Counted from the stretch's first letter, positions 18,744 to 27,545 are shown. The stretch: DNA of 64,000 bases from Alteromonas confluentis (GCF_001757105.1 NZ_MDHN01000024.1:1-64000); one strand, 5' to 3'. The notes: a model not told the origin generated them from the letters alone. Translations and numbers: made by a program.

Positions 18744-19645
18744 TAATTATTCACGCTCGCAGTTTGCGTTGCCTTATCGTCACTTTCTGTGCTTTCACGT
18801 TTAAAAACAGGCGCGGGATCATCTAATGTGATGAAGCCATCACCGGTGGTGTCGTAGCGACTGAAAGAGCGGAAACCAGACTGCATGTACTCGTTAAAAG
18901 TCATGTGACCGTTTTCATCTTTATCCAGCACGCCAAAACGTACGTAGGTTTGCTTTACCTGGCCGTCGTAAGTCTTTTCATACTGTGCATCCAGACGATC
19001 TTCAAACTCGAGCACGTATTCCTGTTCTGTCAGTACGCCATCGCCGTTCTCATCGGTTCGGGCGAATTGCTCATCTCTGACAGCCTGAAATTCTGCTTTA
19101 TCGACTTTTTCATCACCGTTTGTATCGTACAAGCCCATAAAGCCTTCGATGTTGTGCGTCGTCGGCATGCGTAACATAGGGCGTTGTTCCAATTTCGGCT
19201 TATCATCGCTGTTATCAGCTCGGCCTTCACGTACCGGGTCAGGATCAGAGGCTAGAATAACCCCGTCTTTATTTTGATCCATAAAATCAAAACCACGCTC
19301 GCCAACAGCATCCATTTCCGCTTTGGTGATCTGCTTATTGTCATCCTTATCGATAGCGTTAAAGCGAATATGCGTTTGTTTTACCGAAGCTTTTCGGTCG
19401 GCCTGCATGCGTGTGGTCATTTTCCCTTCCCACTCGTACACATACTCATCTTCTTCTAGCGTACCATTGTGGTTGGTGTCGGTCGCGGCGAAACGTTGAC
19501 GGCGGGCATCAACAAACTCTTCTAGCGACAGCTTTTCATTTCCGTCTAAATCGTAAGTGAGAATAATGCCGCTGGCACTGTGCGGAGCGGCCATAGCCAG
19601 CGGAGAAAGCAGCGCAGTAGCGATAAGTACAGAGTTAATTTTCAT
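18743..19645 (-). CDS. Exported protein with eight EF-hand calcium-binding loops
   Basis: A 300-residue exported protein (signal peptide about 1-20). Eight canonical 12-residue EF-hand loops begin at D32, D56, D99, D123, D174, D198, D241 and D265. Each has acidic residues at positions 1 and 12 and Asx or Gly at the usual places. The protein is an internal duplication: residues 27-138 and 168-280 align, each with four loops and a shared VKQT-(H/Y)-x-RF segment. It should bind calcium in the periplasm. It is the middle gene of the three-gene minus-strand operon, 9 bp after the DUF4198 gene and overlapping the DUF2271 gene by 1 bp. The role is unknown; a structural or scaffolding part in metal handling is possible. 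Confidence 0.85.
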   Translation of the reverse strand: MKINSVLIATALLSPLAMAAPHSASGIILTYDLDGNEKLSLEEFVDARRQRFAATDTNHNGTLEEDEYVYEWEGKMTTRMQADRKASVKQTHIRFNAIDKDDNKQITKAEMDAVGERGFDFMDQNKDGVILASDPDPVREGRADNSDDKPKLEQRPMLRMPTTHNIEGFMGLYDTNGDEKVDKAEFQAVRDEQFARTDENGDGVLTEQEYVLEFEDRLDAQYEKTYDGQVKQTYVRFGVLDKDENGHMTFNEYMQSGFRSFSRYDTTGDGFITLDDPAPVFKRESTESDDKATQTASVNN

Positions 19646-19654
19646 TGTTCGTCC

Positions 19655-20443
19655 TCAGAATGCTTCTAACGTAAGCGTTGTGGTGTAACTGTATACCGGC
19701 ACGTCGGCCCCCTTTGGTGCAGGCGCTTTTACCCGGGCCTGAAGCAGGTACAACCCTTGCGAATTCAATGATACCGACGCTTCCCCTTTGGCATTTGTAG
19801 TAAGCGTTTGGAAATCAGACTCTTCACTAAACTGGTCGTTAGCCAAATACAGCGTGACTTTTTCATCAGCTACCGGTTCGCCTTCGTAAGTTAAGGTGAA
19901 TGCAAACGTGTCGCCGCTAAACAAGCCATTTGGGTGAGTGCGAGGTACCAACTCAAGCCCTTGTCCGCTGGCTGCCAACACCGTATCAGTAGGGCCTTTT
20001 TTCGTTACATAAGTCACCGCACTGGTTACCGACTGAAAGTGCTCAGTTAATGTAGCGCCTTCTGGCAACGGCTTCTCATTGCCTCTCATGGAACCACGCT
20101 CACCATTGAGGTCGTAAACTCTGAAAATTGCTCCCATGCGCTTCCCGGTGGAGAAGCGATAAGTGCCTTCCTGCTCCATTGCCTGCTCAAGCACATTTCG
20201 CGTTTTTAAATCCACTACTGTCTCAACAGGTGACAGTTTGCCGTCTGGCGTTTCAACATCGAATTTTGCATTGCTGATTGCCACTTCTGGAACGAAAAAT
20301 TGCTCGGCGAATGAAGCATCCAAGGTAACGGTGTCGCGGCTAACCGGTTCAAAACTCAAAGGTTTTAAATACGGCGTATGCGCTTGAGAGGCTGGGATAA
20401 AAAGCAGGCCCGCACAGACCAGCGCCAGGGAGGTTTTATGCAT
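19655..20443 (-). CDS. DUF4198 family exported protein
   Basis: A 262-residue protein with a signal peptide ending in SQA before HTPYLKP. It matches DUF4198 (N-terminal HxPYL, central KRxGAIFRVYDLNGE, later LVPRTHPNGLFSGDTFAFTLTYEGEPV with an Ig-like fold). Members are periplasmic and often lie beside TonB receptors and metal-transport genes; a metal or metallophore-binding role is suggested but not proven. It is the first gene of the operon. Its start is 40 bp from a Fur box shared with the divergent TonB receptor. Confidence 0.82.
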   Translation of the reverse strand: MHKTSLALVCAGLLFIPASQAHTPYLKPLSFEPVSRDTVTLDASFAEQFFVPEVAISNAKFDVETPDGKLSPVETVVDLKTRNVLEQAMEQEGTYRFSTGKRMGAIFRVYDLNGERGSMRGNEKPLPEGATLTEHFQSVTSAVTYVTKKGPTDTVLAASGQGLELVPRTHPNGLFSGDTFAFTLTYEGEPVADEKVTLYLANDQFSEESDFQTLTTNAKGEASVSLNSQGLYLLQARVKAPAPKGADVPVYSYTTTLTLEAF

Positions 20444-20483
20444 TTTTGTGTTTCCTGGTTGTAAAAAGTGAAGGGATCTTATT

Positions 20484-20502
20484 GCAAATACGAATTATTA
20501 TC
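20484..20502. promoter_or_regulatory. Fur box between the DUF4198 operon and the TonB receptor gene
   Basis: GCAAATACGAATTATTATC matches the 19-bp Fur consensus GATAATGATAATCATTATC at 13 positions. It lies in the divergent spacer, 41 bp from the DUF4198 start and 133 bp from the receptor start, so it could control both arms. It shares the core of the second box at 23082-23100 (on opposite strands). Confidence 0.75.
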
Positions 20503-20635
20503 AATATTATCCTCATCAACTTTGGCTGACCCGTTCGGTTGTCCGTAACGTGACGTCGACTACTCACCCTTTATTTGAAGCAGTCAAAGCAAACATAAAA
20601 ATCTACGAAAACAACACTACCGCATGGAGCCAATC

Positions 20636-23014
20636 ATGACTTTCCAACGCACTGCATTATGTTTTGCAGTTACGGCGATCCTGTCAGGCAACGTTTTTGC
20701 CCAAGAAAAAGAACAACTTGCTGTTACCAAAGTAAAAAGCGAAGACGCCATTGAGTACAACAAAAATGAAACTACACTCGATGCGCAAGCTATAGCACTG
20801 GATTCCATCACAAACATCGAAGATACAGCGCGCTACATTCCCGGTGTTCAGATAAACGACACCGGCAACCGATTTGGTGATGATGGATTTAATATCCGGG
20901 GATTAGGCGGTGATGCGGTTGCAGTACTGGTTGATGGTGTCGCTCAGGGTGAAACTCTTAACCCGTCAACATTTGCCGCTTACGGTATGTTTGGCTCGAG
21001 TCGCGGCCAGGTTGAACTAGAGCACGTTAAAACAGTGACCATTTCAAAGGGGCCGGGCTCTGTGGCTATCGGTTCTGGCGCGTTAGCGGGTGCAGTGTCT
21101 TATGTCACTAACGACGCCGCGGATTTTCTGCCATTAACGGGTGATGCCACGGGCGGAAAAGTAAAAACAGGTTTCGACTCTCGTTCAAACGAGTGGCTGA
21201 TGCACGGTACCGTGGCCAATCGTACTGGCAATTTTGAGAGCCTGCTGCAATATACTCGCCGTCAGAGCGATGAAACTGAAGCTCACAGCAATGGCGAAGA
21301 TATTCTGGGTGCTGCTCGAGGCCAGGCTGATCCGATGGATAATACCAGCGATGCTGTGATGTTGAAGCTTGCTTACAACCTCGATGAAAATAGCCGCTTC
21401 GGTGTTGTTGTTGAAAAAACCGACCGTTCAACCGATGGGTTGCCGCTGTCGAGAGAACCGGCGGAAGGTACAACGGCAAGTTACTTCGATTTTTCCAGTT
21501 ACGATGAAAACAATCGTGAACGCTACGGTGCATTTTACGAACAGGAAAATGCCAATAACCCGTTCTTCGACACAATAAAGCTTCAGGCAAACTATCAGGA
21601 ATTGTATACGTCGGGTCTGACATCCTTCCTGTACAACAGTCAGGGTTCCGTAATACTGCGTCAGGAAGACCGCGAATTTGAGCAACAGTCGACAAATTTC
21701 AATGTCGATCTCACCAAACTCATCGAAGGTGATATCAGCCACAATATTGCGTACGGCCTGACTTATCAGAAAACCGAGTCAAACAATATTATGTACGATC
21801 GCCGCTACGACGGTGAAACCACCAGCGCAGCTTTACTCGACGGTTACCCTGTTCTCGATCAGGCATTTGTGCCTAAATCAGATAAAACGCTGCTCTCTTT
21901 TTATGCCACCGATACCATGGCTTTGAACGATGCCGTTAACCTGCACGTTGGCGCGCGCTATGATAGAACCGAGTATGAGCCGGAAGTGTCTGAAAACTTC
22001 TCAGATCCTACCGGGCAAAGTGTTCAGGATGCCAGCTTCAATGCGCTGGTTGGTGAATTGGCACTGAGCTATACCGTTGCCGAGGGACATGAAATTCTGG
22101 CTAAAGTGAGCCAGGGCTACAAAGCCCCGACGCTACAGGAACTTTATTTCGGCACCAATTCTGGTGATGAAATCACTGACATTGTCACCGGCGACGTTTA
22201 TCAGGATCTCGATGAGGTAGCGAATCCCGAACTAGACGCTGAACGCTCGACAAACTATGAAGTGAGCTATCAGGCAAACTTTGAACGTGGATATGTCAAT
22301 ATTACGGCTTTTAAAACCAATTACACCAACCGTATTCAGAGTGAAACTTTCTCCAACGCTTATGGCACTGACGTAACAACGCAGTCCTGCAGCCCTTGGA
22401 CTGGCGAATGTACGACGTCAGTCGTGAGTGAAGATACTTACACTCAACCGCGTAACAGTGGCGAAATTGCCATTAAAGGTCTTGAGTTCAGTACTTTCTA
22501 TATGTTGACCGACAACATTACTGCACAGTTCGCGTACTCCACCATATCCGGTGAGTACAAATCTGAATATGTGCCGCTCAGTGAAGACAGCTTTGACTTC
22601 TACGACAGAGGCAACGACCTGGAGACACTGGCACCGGATGCAGCAACGTTATCGCTAGGTTATCTGTCAACAGATCACAACTGGGGTGTGAAACTACACG
22701 GCATGTATTCCGCCAAAATGGACAACAATGCCGACCAAAACAGTTTTGCATCGCTTAACAATGGCAGTGGCCCGTTCTTTTATCCTGGTAGTCTGACAAC
22801 ATTCGACCTCACCGCATTTTATCAAATCACAGATAATCTGAGACTGACGGCGGCGTTGTATAACCTAACAGATAAAGAATATTACCGTTGGGGCGTAGTG
22901 AGAAACCTGCGTTCAGGTAACGGCGGATTCTTCTCAGGCGTTTCAGGTAATGGCTTCCAGCGTTTCTCTGAGCCTGGCAGAAATGGCAGCGTGTATCTTA
23001 CCTACGTATTCTGA
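20636..23014 (+). CDS. TonB-dependent outer-membrane receptor (haemoglobin/transferrin-receptor type)
   Basis: An outer-membrane TonB-dependent transporter of 792 residues with signal peptide and C-terminal aromatic end (YLTYVF). The plug has NIRGLGGDAVAVLVDGV and ISKGPGSVAIGSGALAGAV, closest to the haemoglobin/haem/transferrin receptor group. The barrel holds YKAPTLQELY and NPEL, counterparts of the FRAP and NPNL boxes of haem receptors. However, no histidine is seen between those boxes, where HemR-type receptors keep a haem ligand, so the ligand may not be haem. The start at 20636 is preferred over 20624 because GGAG lies 6 bp before it. It diverges from the DUF4198 operon across a Fur box. 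Confidence 0.87.
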   Translation: MTFQRTALCFAVTAILSGNVFAQEKEQLAVTKVKSEDAIEYNKNETTLDAQAIALDSITNIEDTARYIPGVQINDTGNRFGDDGFNIRGLGGDAVAVLVDGVAQGETLNPSTFAAYGMFGSSRGQVELEHVKTVTISKGPGSVAIGSGALAGAVSYVTNDAADFLPLTGDATGGKVKTGFDSRSNEWLMHGTVANRTGNFESLLQYTRRQSDETEAHSNGEDILGAARGQADPMDNTSDAVMLKLAYNLDENSRFGVVVEKTDRSTDGLPLSREPAEGTTASYFDFSSYDENNRERYGAFYEQENANNPFFDTIKLQANYQELYTSGLTSFLYNSQGSVILRQEDREFEQQSTNFNVDLTKLIEGDISHNIAYGLTYQKTESNNIMYDRRYDGETTSAALLDGYPVLDQAFVPKSDKTLLSFYATDTMALNDAVNLHVGARYDRTEYEPEVSENFSDPTGQSVQDASFNALVGELALSYTVAEGHEILAKVSQGYKAPTLQELYFGTNSGDEITDIVTGDVYQDLDEVANPELDAERSTNYEVSYQANFERGYVNITAFKTNYTNRIQSETFSNAYGTDVTTQSCSPWTGECTTSVVSEDTYTQPRNSGEIAIKGLEFSTFYMLTDNITAQFAYSTISGEYKSEYVPLSEDSFDFYDRGNDLETLAPDAATLSLGYLSTDHNWGVKLHGMYSAKMDNNADQNSFASLNNGSGPFFYPGSLTTFDLTAFYQITDNLRLTAALYNLTDKEYYRWGVVRNLRSGNGGFFSGVSGNGFQRFSEPGRNGSVYLTYVF

Positions 23015-23047
23015 TAAAAAGGGTTAAACGCCCAACGACAGAGACTA

Positions 23048-23068
23048 CTGGCCCACTTTGTGGGCCAG
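23048..23068 (+). terminator. Hairpin after the TonB receptor gene, weak terminator
   Basis: An 8-bp stem CTGGCCCA/TGGGCCAG with loop CTTTG, followed by a poor T-tract (CTTTGCTTC). Some read-through into the PepSY gene is likely. Confidence 0.55.
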
Positions 23069-23081
23069 CTTTGCTTCAAAA

Positions 23082-23100
23082 AATAATAATTCGTATTATC
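23082..23100. promoter_or_regulatory. Fur box upstream of the PepSY-TM gene
   Basis: AATAATAATTCGTATTATC matches 13 of 19 consensus Fur positions. It contains ATAATAATTCGTATT, also present in reverse orientation in the box at 20484-20502. It lies 56 bp before the chosen start of the PepSY-TM gene, giving the reductase arm its own iron-responsive promoter. Confidence 0.7.
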
Positions 23101-23156
23101 ATAACCAGATTATTCTGGTCATCCCCAGACTCCGTTTGTTCAAGTTGAGTAACATT

Positions 23157-23753
23157 ATGCGATTTTCTTTAGGCAGCGCCCGCCAGTGGCACTGGATTTC
23201 TGCCGCAATCTGTATGGTCGGTATGCTTATGTTTGCCATCACCGGTATCACATTAAATCATGCAGCCGATATCGATGCTGTTCCGCAGCTAACTAACATT
23301 GAGAAAACGGTACCCGACGATCAACTCGCCCTACTCGATTCGATGGAGGAAGGTCCTGTGACGCTGCCCCGCTCGCTGCGTAACTGGTTATCAGACAACG
23401 GCATAGCGCCCCCCTCAGATAAAGAAGGCGAATGGGATGGCGTGGAGCTTTACGTTTCCTGGCCCGGTCCCGGGCAAGATCATTGGCTGTCTATCGATGC
23501 AGAAATGGGCGAACTGGTTTATGAAGGCACTGACAGAGGATGGATTGCCTATTTCAACGACTTACATAAAGGCCGCAATACCGGCGGTGTGTGGTCGTGG
23601 TTCATCGACATATTCTCCGCGGTGGTGATTATCTTTACCATTACCGGTTTACAACTTTTGCTTAAGCAAGCCCCACACAAAGCCTCAACTTGGCCAGTCA
23701 CCGCAATGGGGTTGCTTATTCCGGTATTCATCATGCTCGTTTTCATTCACTAG
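23157..23753 (+). CDS. PepSY-associated transmembrane protein
   Basis: A 198-residue membrane protein. It has an N-terminal helix RQWHWISAAICMVGMLMFAITG ITLNHA (split here for length; about residues 9-34), a periplasmic region of about 110 residues, then HKGRNTGGVWSWFIDIFSAVVIIFTITG and a final helix. This is the arrangement of the PepSY-associated TM family, whose paired histidines (W-H-W near helix 1, DLHKGR near helix 2) may bind haem. The frame is open from 23058, but MRFSLGSARQWHW at 23157 is the family-like start. It lies 27 bp before the flavoreductase gene, and the pair resembles known PepSY plus flavoprotein reductase units for ferric siderophore reduction. Confidence 0.8.
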   Translation: MRFSLGSARQWHWISAAICMVGMLMFAITGITLNHAADIDAVPQLTNIEKTVPDDQLALLDSMEEGPVTLPRSLRNWLSDNGIAPPSDKEGEWDGVELYVSWPGPGQDHWLSIDAEMGELVYEGTDRGWIAYFNDLHKGRNTGGVWSWFIDIFSAVVIIFTITGLQLLLKQAPHKASTWPVTAMGLLIPVFIMLVFIH

Positions 23754-23780
23754 TAGATCCACCGACAGGGAGTTTCCATT

Positions 23781-25079
23781 GTGACTGAATCACAACGTTT
23801 AATACTGGCTCTCGTGCTGGTTGCACTTTATCTGGTGTGGGTGGGATATTTATTCTGGCGCCATAAAGGCCGCTATTTATTTACTCACATCAGCGACAGT
23901 GAACTACTAGTTGCCTACGCCAGCCAAACCGGCACTGCACAAGGTGTTGCTGAGGAACTGGCGAACGATTACCACACACAAGCCCGCCCGCTTTCCGCTA
24001 TCACAATAGAGAAGCTAGCTGAATATCAAAGGGCTATATTCGTAGTAAGTACTTACGGTCATGGAGAACCACCGGATAACGGCCGTTCATTTCTAAGACG
24101 ATTAAACCAGGCTAACGCTAGCTCAACCGATTTGTCGCACCTTAATTTTAATGTCATTGCATTGGGCGATAGCAAATATCCTCACTTTTGCGCGTTTGGA
24201 GAACAAATCGAAAAAGGGTTAAAAGCGCTGGGGGCGGTGGCATCAACGGCACTGGAAAAAAGGGACAGAAGTGACAGTGCACTTACGCAAGATACGAGCG
24301 TGCAGGCCGAATCTGAATTCGAGCAATTTACCCTGGTGAATCGCAGGCAGCTTAATAACGATAGTACCCGACCATTATTCGAAATCGATTTACGCCCGGC
24401 TAGTGACGCGTTTTCGTGGCACCCTGGCGACATTCTGGACATCCTTCCCGGCATTAACTCCGGCGTTCAAGAGCAAGCCGCAGCCCGTAGCTACACCATC
24501 GCCTCGCTTCCTGAGGAAGGTATTATTAAGCTGATTATCAGGCTGGTGATTAAACCGGATGGTGAATTGGGTAAAGCGTCTGGCTGGGTTTCCCGTCAAC
24601 TCGACATTGGATGCCCGGTTCGCGGTAAACTTCATCGGAATCCGTCTTGCTACCTTACTGAAGATGCAAAGCCTATTCTGCTGATTGGCGCTGGCAGTGG
24701 GCTCGCCGGCATTCGCTCTCAGTGGCTTCACGCGACTAAACAGGCGTCCCGTCGCCTTTACGTCATTTATGGAGAACGCGAGCCCGACAACGACGACGTA
24801 CTTCCGAAAGTGATCGAGCCTTCAATTCAGCATGCCCCCACAACAGCGGTAAATCGCGTTTTCTCACGCTGTCAGGAACACCCATCTTACGTGCAGCAAA
24901 GCCTGAGCCTACAAATGGCAAATCTGCAAGACGTGGTTGATAACGGTGGGCAGATTTATGTTTGCGGAAGCTACGCCGGAATGGGCGAAGGCATACATCA
25001 CACGCTTAGCACTATGTTAGGTGAAGATACCGTCACCCAGCTTATTGATGCCCGCCGCTATCATCGCGATGTGTATTAA
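23781..25079 (+). CDS. Membrane-anchored flavodoxin/ferredoxin-NADP reductase-type flavoprotein
   Basis: A 432-residue diflavin reductase related to the sulfite reductase flavoprotein family. An N-terminal helix (about 7-25) anchors it to the membrane. Next is a flavodoxin domain (AYASQTGTAQGVAEEL, about 44-185, with VVSTYGHGEPPDN) for FMN. Then come an FAD domain (RSYTIAS) and an NADPH domain (LIGAGSGLAGIRSQW; YVCGSYAGMGEG). Electrons should flow NADPH to FAD to FMN and on to the partner. The GTG start has CAGGGAG upstream. With the PepSY-TM protein it probably reduces a metal complex or a membrane electron carrier. Cytoplasmic placement of the catalytic part is inferred. Confidence 0.85.
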   Translation: MTESQRLILALVLVALYLVWVGYLFWRHKGRYLFTHISDSELLVAYASQTGTAQGVAEELANDYHTQARPLSAITIEKLAEYQRAIFVVSTYGHGEPPDNGRSFLRRLNQANASSTDLSHLNFNVIALGDSKYPHFCAFGEQIEKGLKALGAVASTALEKRDRSDSALTQDTSVQAESEFEQFTLVNRRQLNNDSTRPLFEIDLRPASDAFSWHPGDILDILPGINSGVQEQAAARSYTIASLPEEGIIKLIIRLVIKPDGELGKASGWVSRQLDIGCPVRGKLHRNPSCYLTEDAKPILLIGAGSGLAGIRSQWLHATKQASRRLYVIYGEREPDNDDVLPKVIEPSIQHAPTTAVNRVFSRCQEHPSYVQQSLSLQMANLQDVVDNGGQIYVCGSYAGMGEGIHHTLSTMLGEDTVTQLIDARRYHRDVY

Positions 25080-25209
25080 CTATTCCCTCCATGACAGCGG
25101 CGTATTGGCGCGGCTAACAAAAGCGCCACTACGACAACGTTATCAGAAAACTATCAGCCTTAAAATTAACAATTAATTTACTTTCCATCTTGATAATTCC
25201 TTCCCCCTT

Positions 25210-25241
25210 GTGAGATAAAAACCTTTCACGACATATCTCAC
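25210..25241. promoter_or_regulatory. 8-bp inverted repeat, candidate operator
   Basis: GTGAGATA (25210-25217) and TATCTCAC (25234-25241) form perfect inverted half-sites with a 16-bp spacer. They lie about 150 bp before the GH42 start. They could bind a dimeric regulator of galactoside use or fold as RNA. Confidence 0.4.
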
Positions 25242-25303
25242 TGGGGTTTTACGCGCCTGGCGCCGTTTTCGTTACTCAAAAAAACAATGAAGGTGTCTCT
25301 CAT

Positions 25304-25329
25304 CTCGCGCAATTTTTCCAGTGCGCGAG
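25304..25329 (+). promoter_or_regulatory. GC-rich hairpin in the GH42 leader
   Basis: CTCGCGCA (25304-25311) pairs with TGCGCGAG (25322-25329) around a 10-nt loop. It ends 63 bp before the start codon and leaves the ribosome site free, so it is more likely an operator or mRNA-stability element than a translation block. Confidence 0.4.
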
Positions 25330-25392
25330 AGTGACATCGATGGACATTACGCCATATCAATCTGGTCAACGTTTAAAAGGAACTACATCACT

Positions 25393-27522
25393 ATGAAAAG
25401 TCTCATCACCCGTTTAAGCCAGGCGCTGCTACTCGGCAGCTTGTCTATTACAACAGCGGGGGCCGCTGTACCCGCTGACCTCGAGCAGGACGCGATCTGG
25501 TACGGCGTGGCCTATTATGATGAGTACATGCCCTACGACAGGCTTGATAAAGACATTGCCATGATGAAGGCGGCAGGTATTAACGTAGTGCGCATTGGGG
25601 AGTCCACCTGGGGCACCATGGAACCCCGGGAAGGCGAGTTTGATTTCTCCCATCTGGATCGCGTACTCGATGCCATGCATAAAGCCGGAATTCGCGTAAT
25701 AATCGGAACACCTACTTACGCCATCCCGGCCTGGATGGCGAAACGTTATCCTGACGTACTGGCTACTACCGCTGCCGGGCAAAATAAATACGGTACAAGG
25801 CAGAATATGGACATCACCAATCCTGACTTCAGACGCTTAGCCGAACGCATGATACGCGCCATGTTAGCCCATGTGAGTGATCACCCTGCCATCATCGGTT
25901 ATCAGGTTGATAACGAAACCAAACATTACAACACCAGTGGCAAGCAGGTACAGCAAGGTTTCGTGAATTACCTGAAAGAAAAATTCTCTTCTCTGGATGC
26001 CATGAACGACGCCTATGGATTGAATTACTGGAGTAACCGGATTAACAGTTGGGAGGAGTTTCCTGAAGTCCATGAATCCGTTTATACCTCCCCCGTCACT
26101 TCCATTAACGGCAGCGTGACGGCAGCGTTCGCAGCTTATCAACGTTCGCTGGTCACAGAATATCTGGCCTGGCAGGCAGACATCGTTAACGAATACAAAA
26201 AGACGGGCCAGTTTGTTACGCAGAACTTTGATTTAGACTGGCGTGGCTATTCCTACGGCATACAGTCTTCGGTTGACCATTTTGAAGCAGCACAGGCCAT
26301 GGATATCGCCGGCGTGGATATTTATCATCCGGGACAAAATCAGCTTACTGGAGCTGAAATCGCATTAGGTGGCGACCTGTCACGCAGTATGAAGAACGGG
26401 CAGAATTATTTTGTTATTGAAACACAAGCACAGGGGTTCCCGCAATGGACACCCTACCCCGGCCAACTCACACTGCAGGCTTTGAGTCATGTAGCCAGTG
26501 GCGCAAATATGGTGGCCTATTGGCATTGGGCCTCAACGCACAACGCCATTGAAACATACTGGAAAGGTTTGTTAAGCCAGGACTATGCTGAAAACCCCAC
26601 CTACCTTGAAGCAAAACAAATTGGCAATAAGCTGGCTTCGTTAGGCGACAACATCACTTCGCTGGATAAACAGAACGACGTAGCCATATTGTTCAGCAAT
26701 GAAGCCCTGACGGCTTTTAATGAGTTTTCTTTTGGTTGGGGTGCGCAGCAAAAATATAATGATGTGCTCCGCCCGTTCTACGACAGTCTGTACCGGGCCA
26801 ACATCGAAACCGACTTCCTCGACCCGTCTAATTTCGCCGACAAAGCCGAAAACTATAAACTCATCATCATTCCCGCGCTCTATTCTGCTGACGACAACGT
26901 ACTTAATGCGATTGCCGATTATGTTGAAAATGGCGGTCATATCGTAACGACATTCAAAACCGGATTCACTGATGAGAACGTGAAAGTGCGTCACAGCACC
27001 CAACCCGGCGGACTTTCAGAAGTTCTAGGCGTAACCTATTCACAGTTCGTGCACCCAGAGCGTGCTAGCCTCAAAACCGAAATGATGAACCAGGAAACCG
27101 CTGACGAGCCACTGAAATGGTGGATGGAACTGGTGACAGCGCAGCAAGCTGATGTGCTGGCTACCTACTCGCACCCGGTTTGGAAAGACTATGCCGCCGT
27201 TACCCGCAATCAGTTTGGCAAAGGCAGCGCAACCTATGTGGCAACCATGCCCACCGACGCGCAAATTGATGCCATTCTAAGTAGTGCCGCAGCGACCGCA
27301 GGATTAACTCGCTCTGAAAATCGTTTCCCTGTAGTAGAAAAAAACGCAGTGAACCAAAAAGGTAAGGCATTACGCTTTCTATTTAATTACTCCGAAAATA
27401 CGGTGTCAGCCACAATATCTGGGATAGAAGGGAAAGAGTTACTCAGCGGTGAAGCGATTGCCAATCAAAAAACACTCTCGCTCGCCCCGTGGGGTGTGGC
27501 CATTATCGAAGTGACTAACTAA
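25393..27522 (+). CDS. Exported GH42 beta-galactosidase
   Basis: A 709-residue family 42 glycoside hydrolase with a clear signal peptide (MKSLITRL...TTAGAA, about 1-25). The TIM barrel is complete: acid/base E175 in YQVDNET and nucleophile E343 in FVIETQAQ. The trimerisation domain (about 390-600, including VAILFSNEAL and YVENGGHIVTTF) and a small C-terminal beta domain (LRFLFNYSE... VAIIEV) follow. The frame opens at 25321 but ATG 25393 is preceded by AAAAGGA and starts the signal peptide. GH42 enzymes are commonly cytoplasmic; export here suggests action on oligosaccharides in the periplasm or outside. No transporter or other sugar gene is adjacent. Confidence 0.92.
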   Translation: MKSLITRLSQALLLGSLSITTAGAAVPADLEQDAIWYGVAYYDEYMPYDRLDKDIAMMKAAGINVVRIGESTWGTMEPREGEFDFSHLDRVLDAMHKAGIRVIIGTPTYAIPAWMAKRYPDVLATTAAGQNKYGTRQNMDITNPDFRRLAERMIRAMLAHVSDHPAIIGYQVDNETKHYNTSGKQVQQGFVNYLKEKFSSLDAMNDAYGLNYWSNRINSWEEFPEVHESVYTSPVTSINGSVTAAFAAYQRSLVTEYLAWQADIVNEYKKTGQFVTQNFDLDWRGYSYGIQSSVDHFEAAQAMDIAGVDIYHPGQNQLTGAEIALGGDLSRSMKNGQNYFVIETQAQGFPQWTPYPGQLTLQALSHVASGANMVAYWHWASTHNAIETYWKGLLSQDYAENPTYLEAKQIGNKLASLGDNITSLDKQNDVAILFSNEALTAFNEFSFGWGAQQKYNDVLRPFYDSLYRANIETDFLDPSNFADKAENYKLIIIPALYSADDNVLNAIADYVENGGHIVTTFKTGFTDENVKVRHSTQPGGLSEVLGVTYSQFVHPERASLKTEMMNQETADEPLKWWMELVTAQQADVLATYSHPVWKDYAAVTRNQFGKGSATYVATMPTDAQIDAILSSAAATAGLTRSENRFPVVEKNAVNQKGKALRFLFNYSENTVSATISGIEGKELLSGEAIANQKTLSLAPWGVAIIEVTN

Positions 27523-27545
27523 AAGAAGTGCTAACACCAAAAACC

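Larger units (their letters stand above)
25080..25392. other. Leader and promoter region of the GH42 gene
   Basis: A 313-bp spacer with no gene. It holds two inverted repeats (listed separately) between the flavoreductase stop and the GH42 start, and no clear terminator for the upstream operon. Confidence 0.6.

Noticed and set aside
21108-21695. 195-residue antisense ORF inside the TonB receptor gene
   Set aside because: It lies fully opposite a clear receptor gene, has no ribosome site or family resemblance, and is compositionally a shadow frame.
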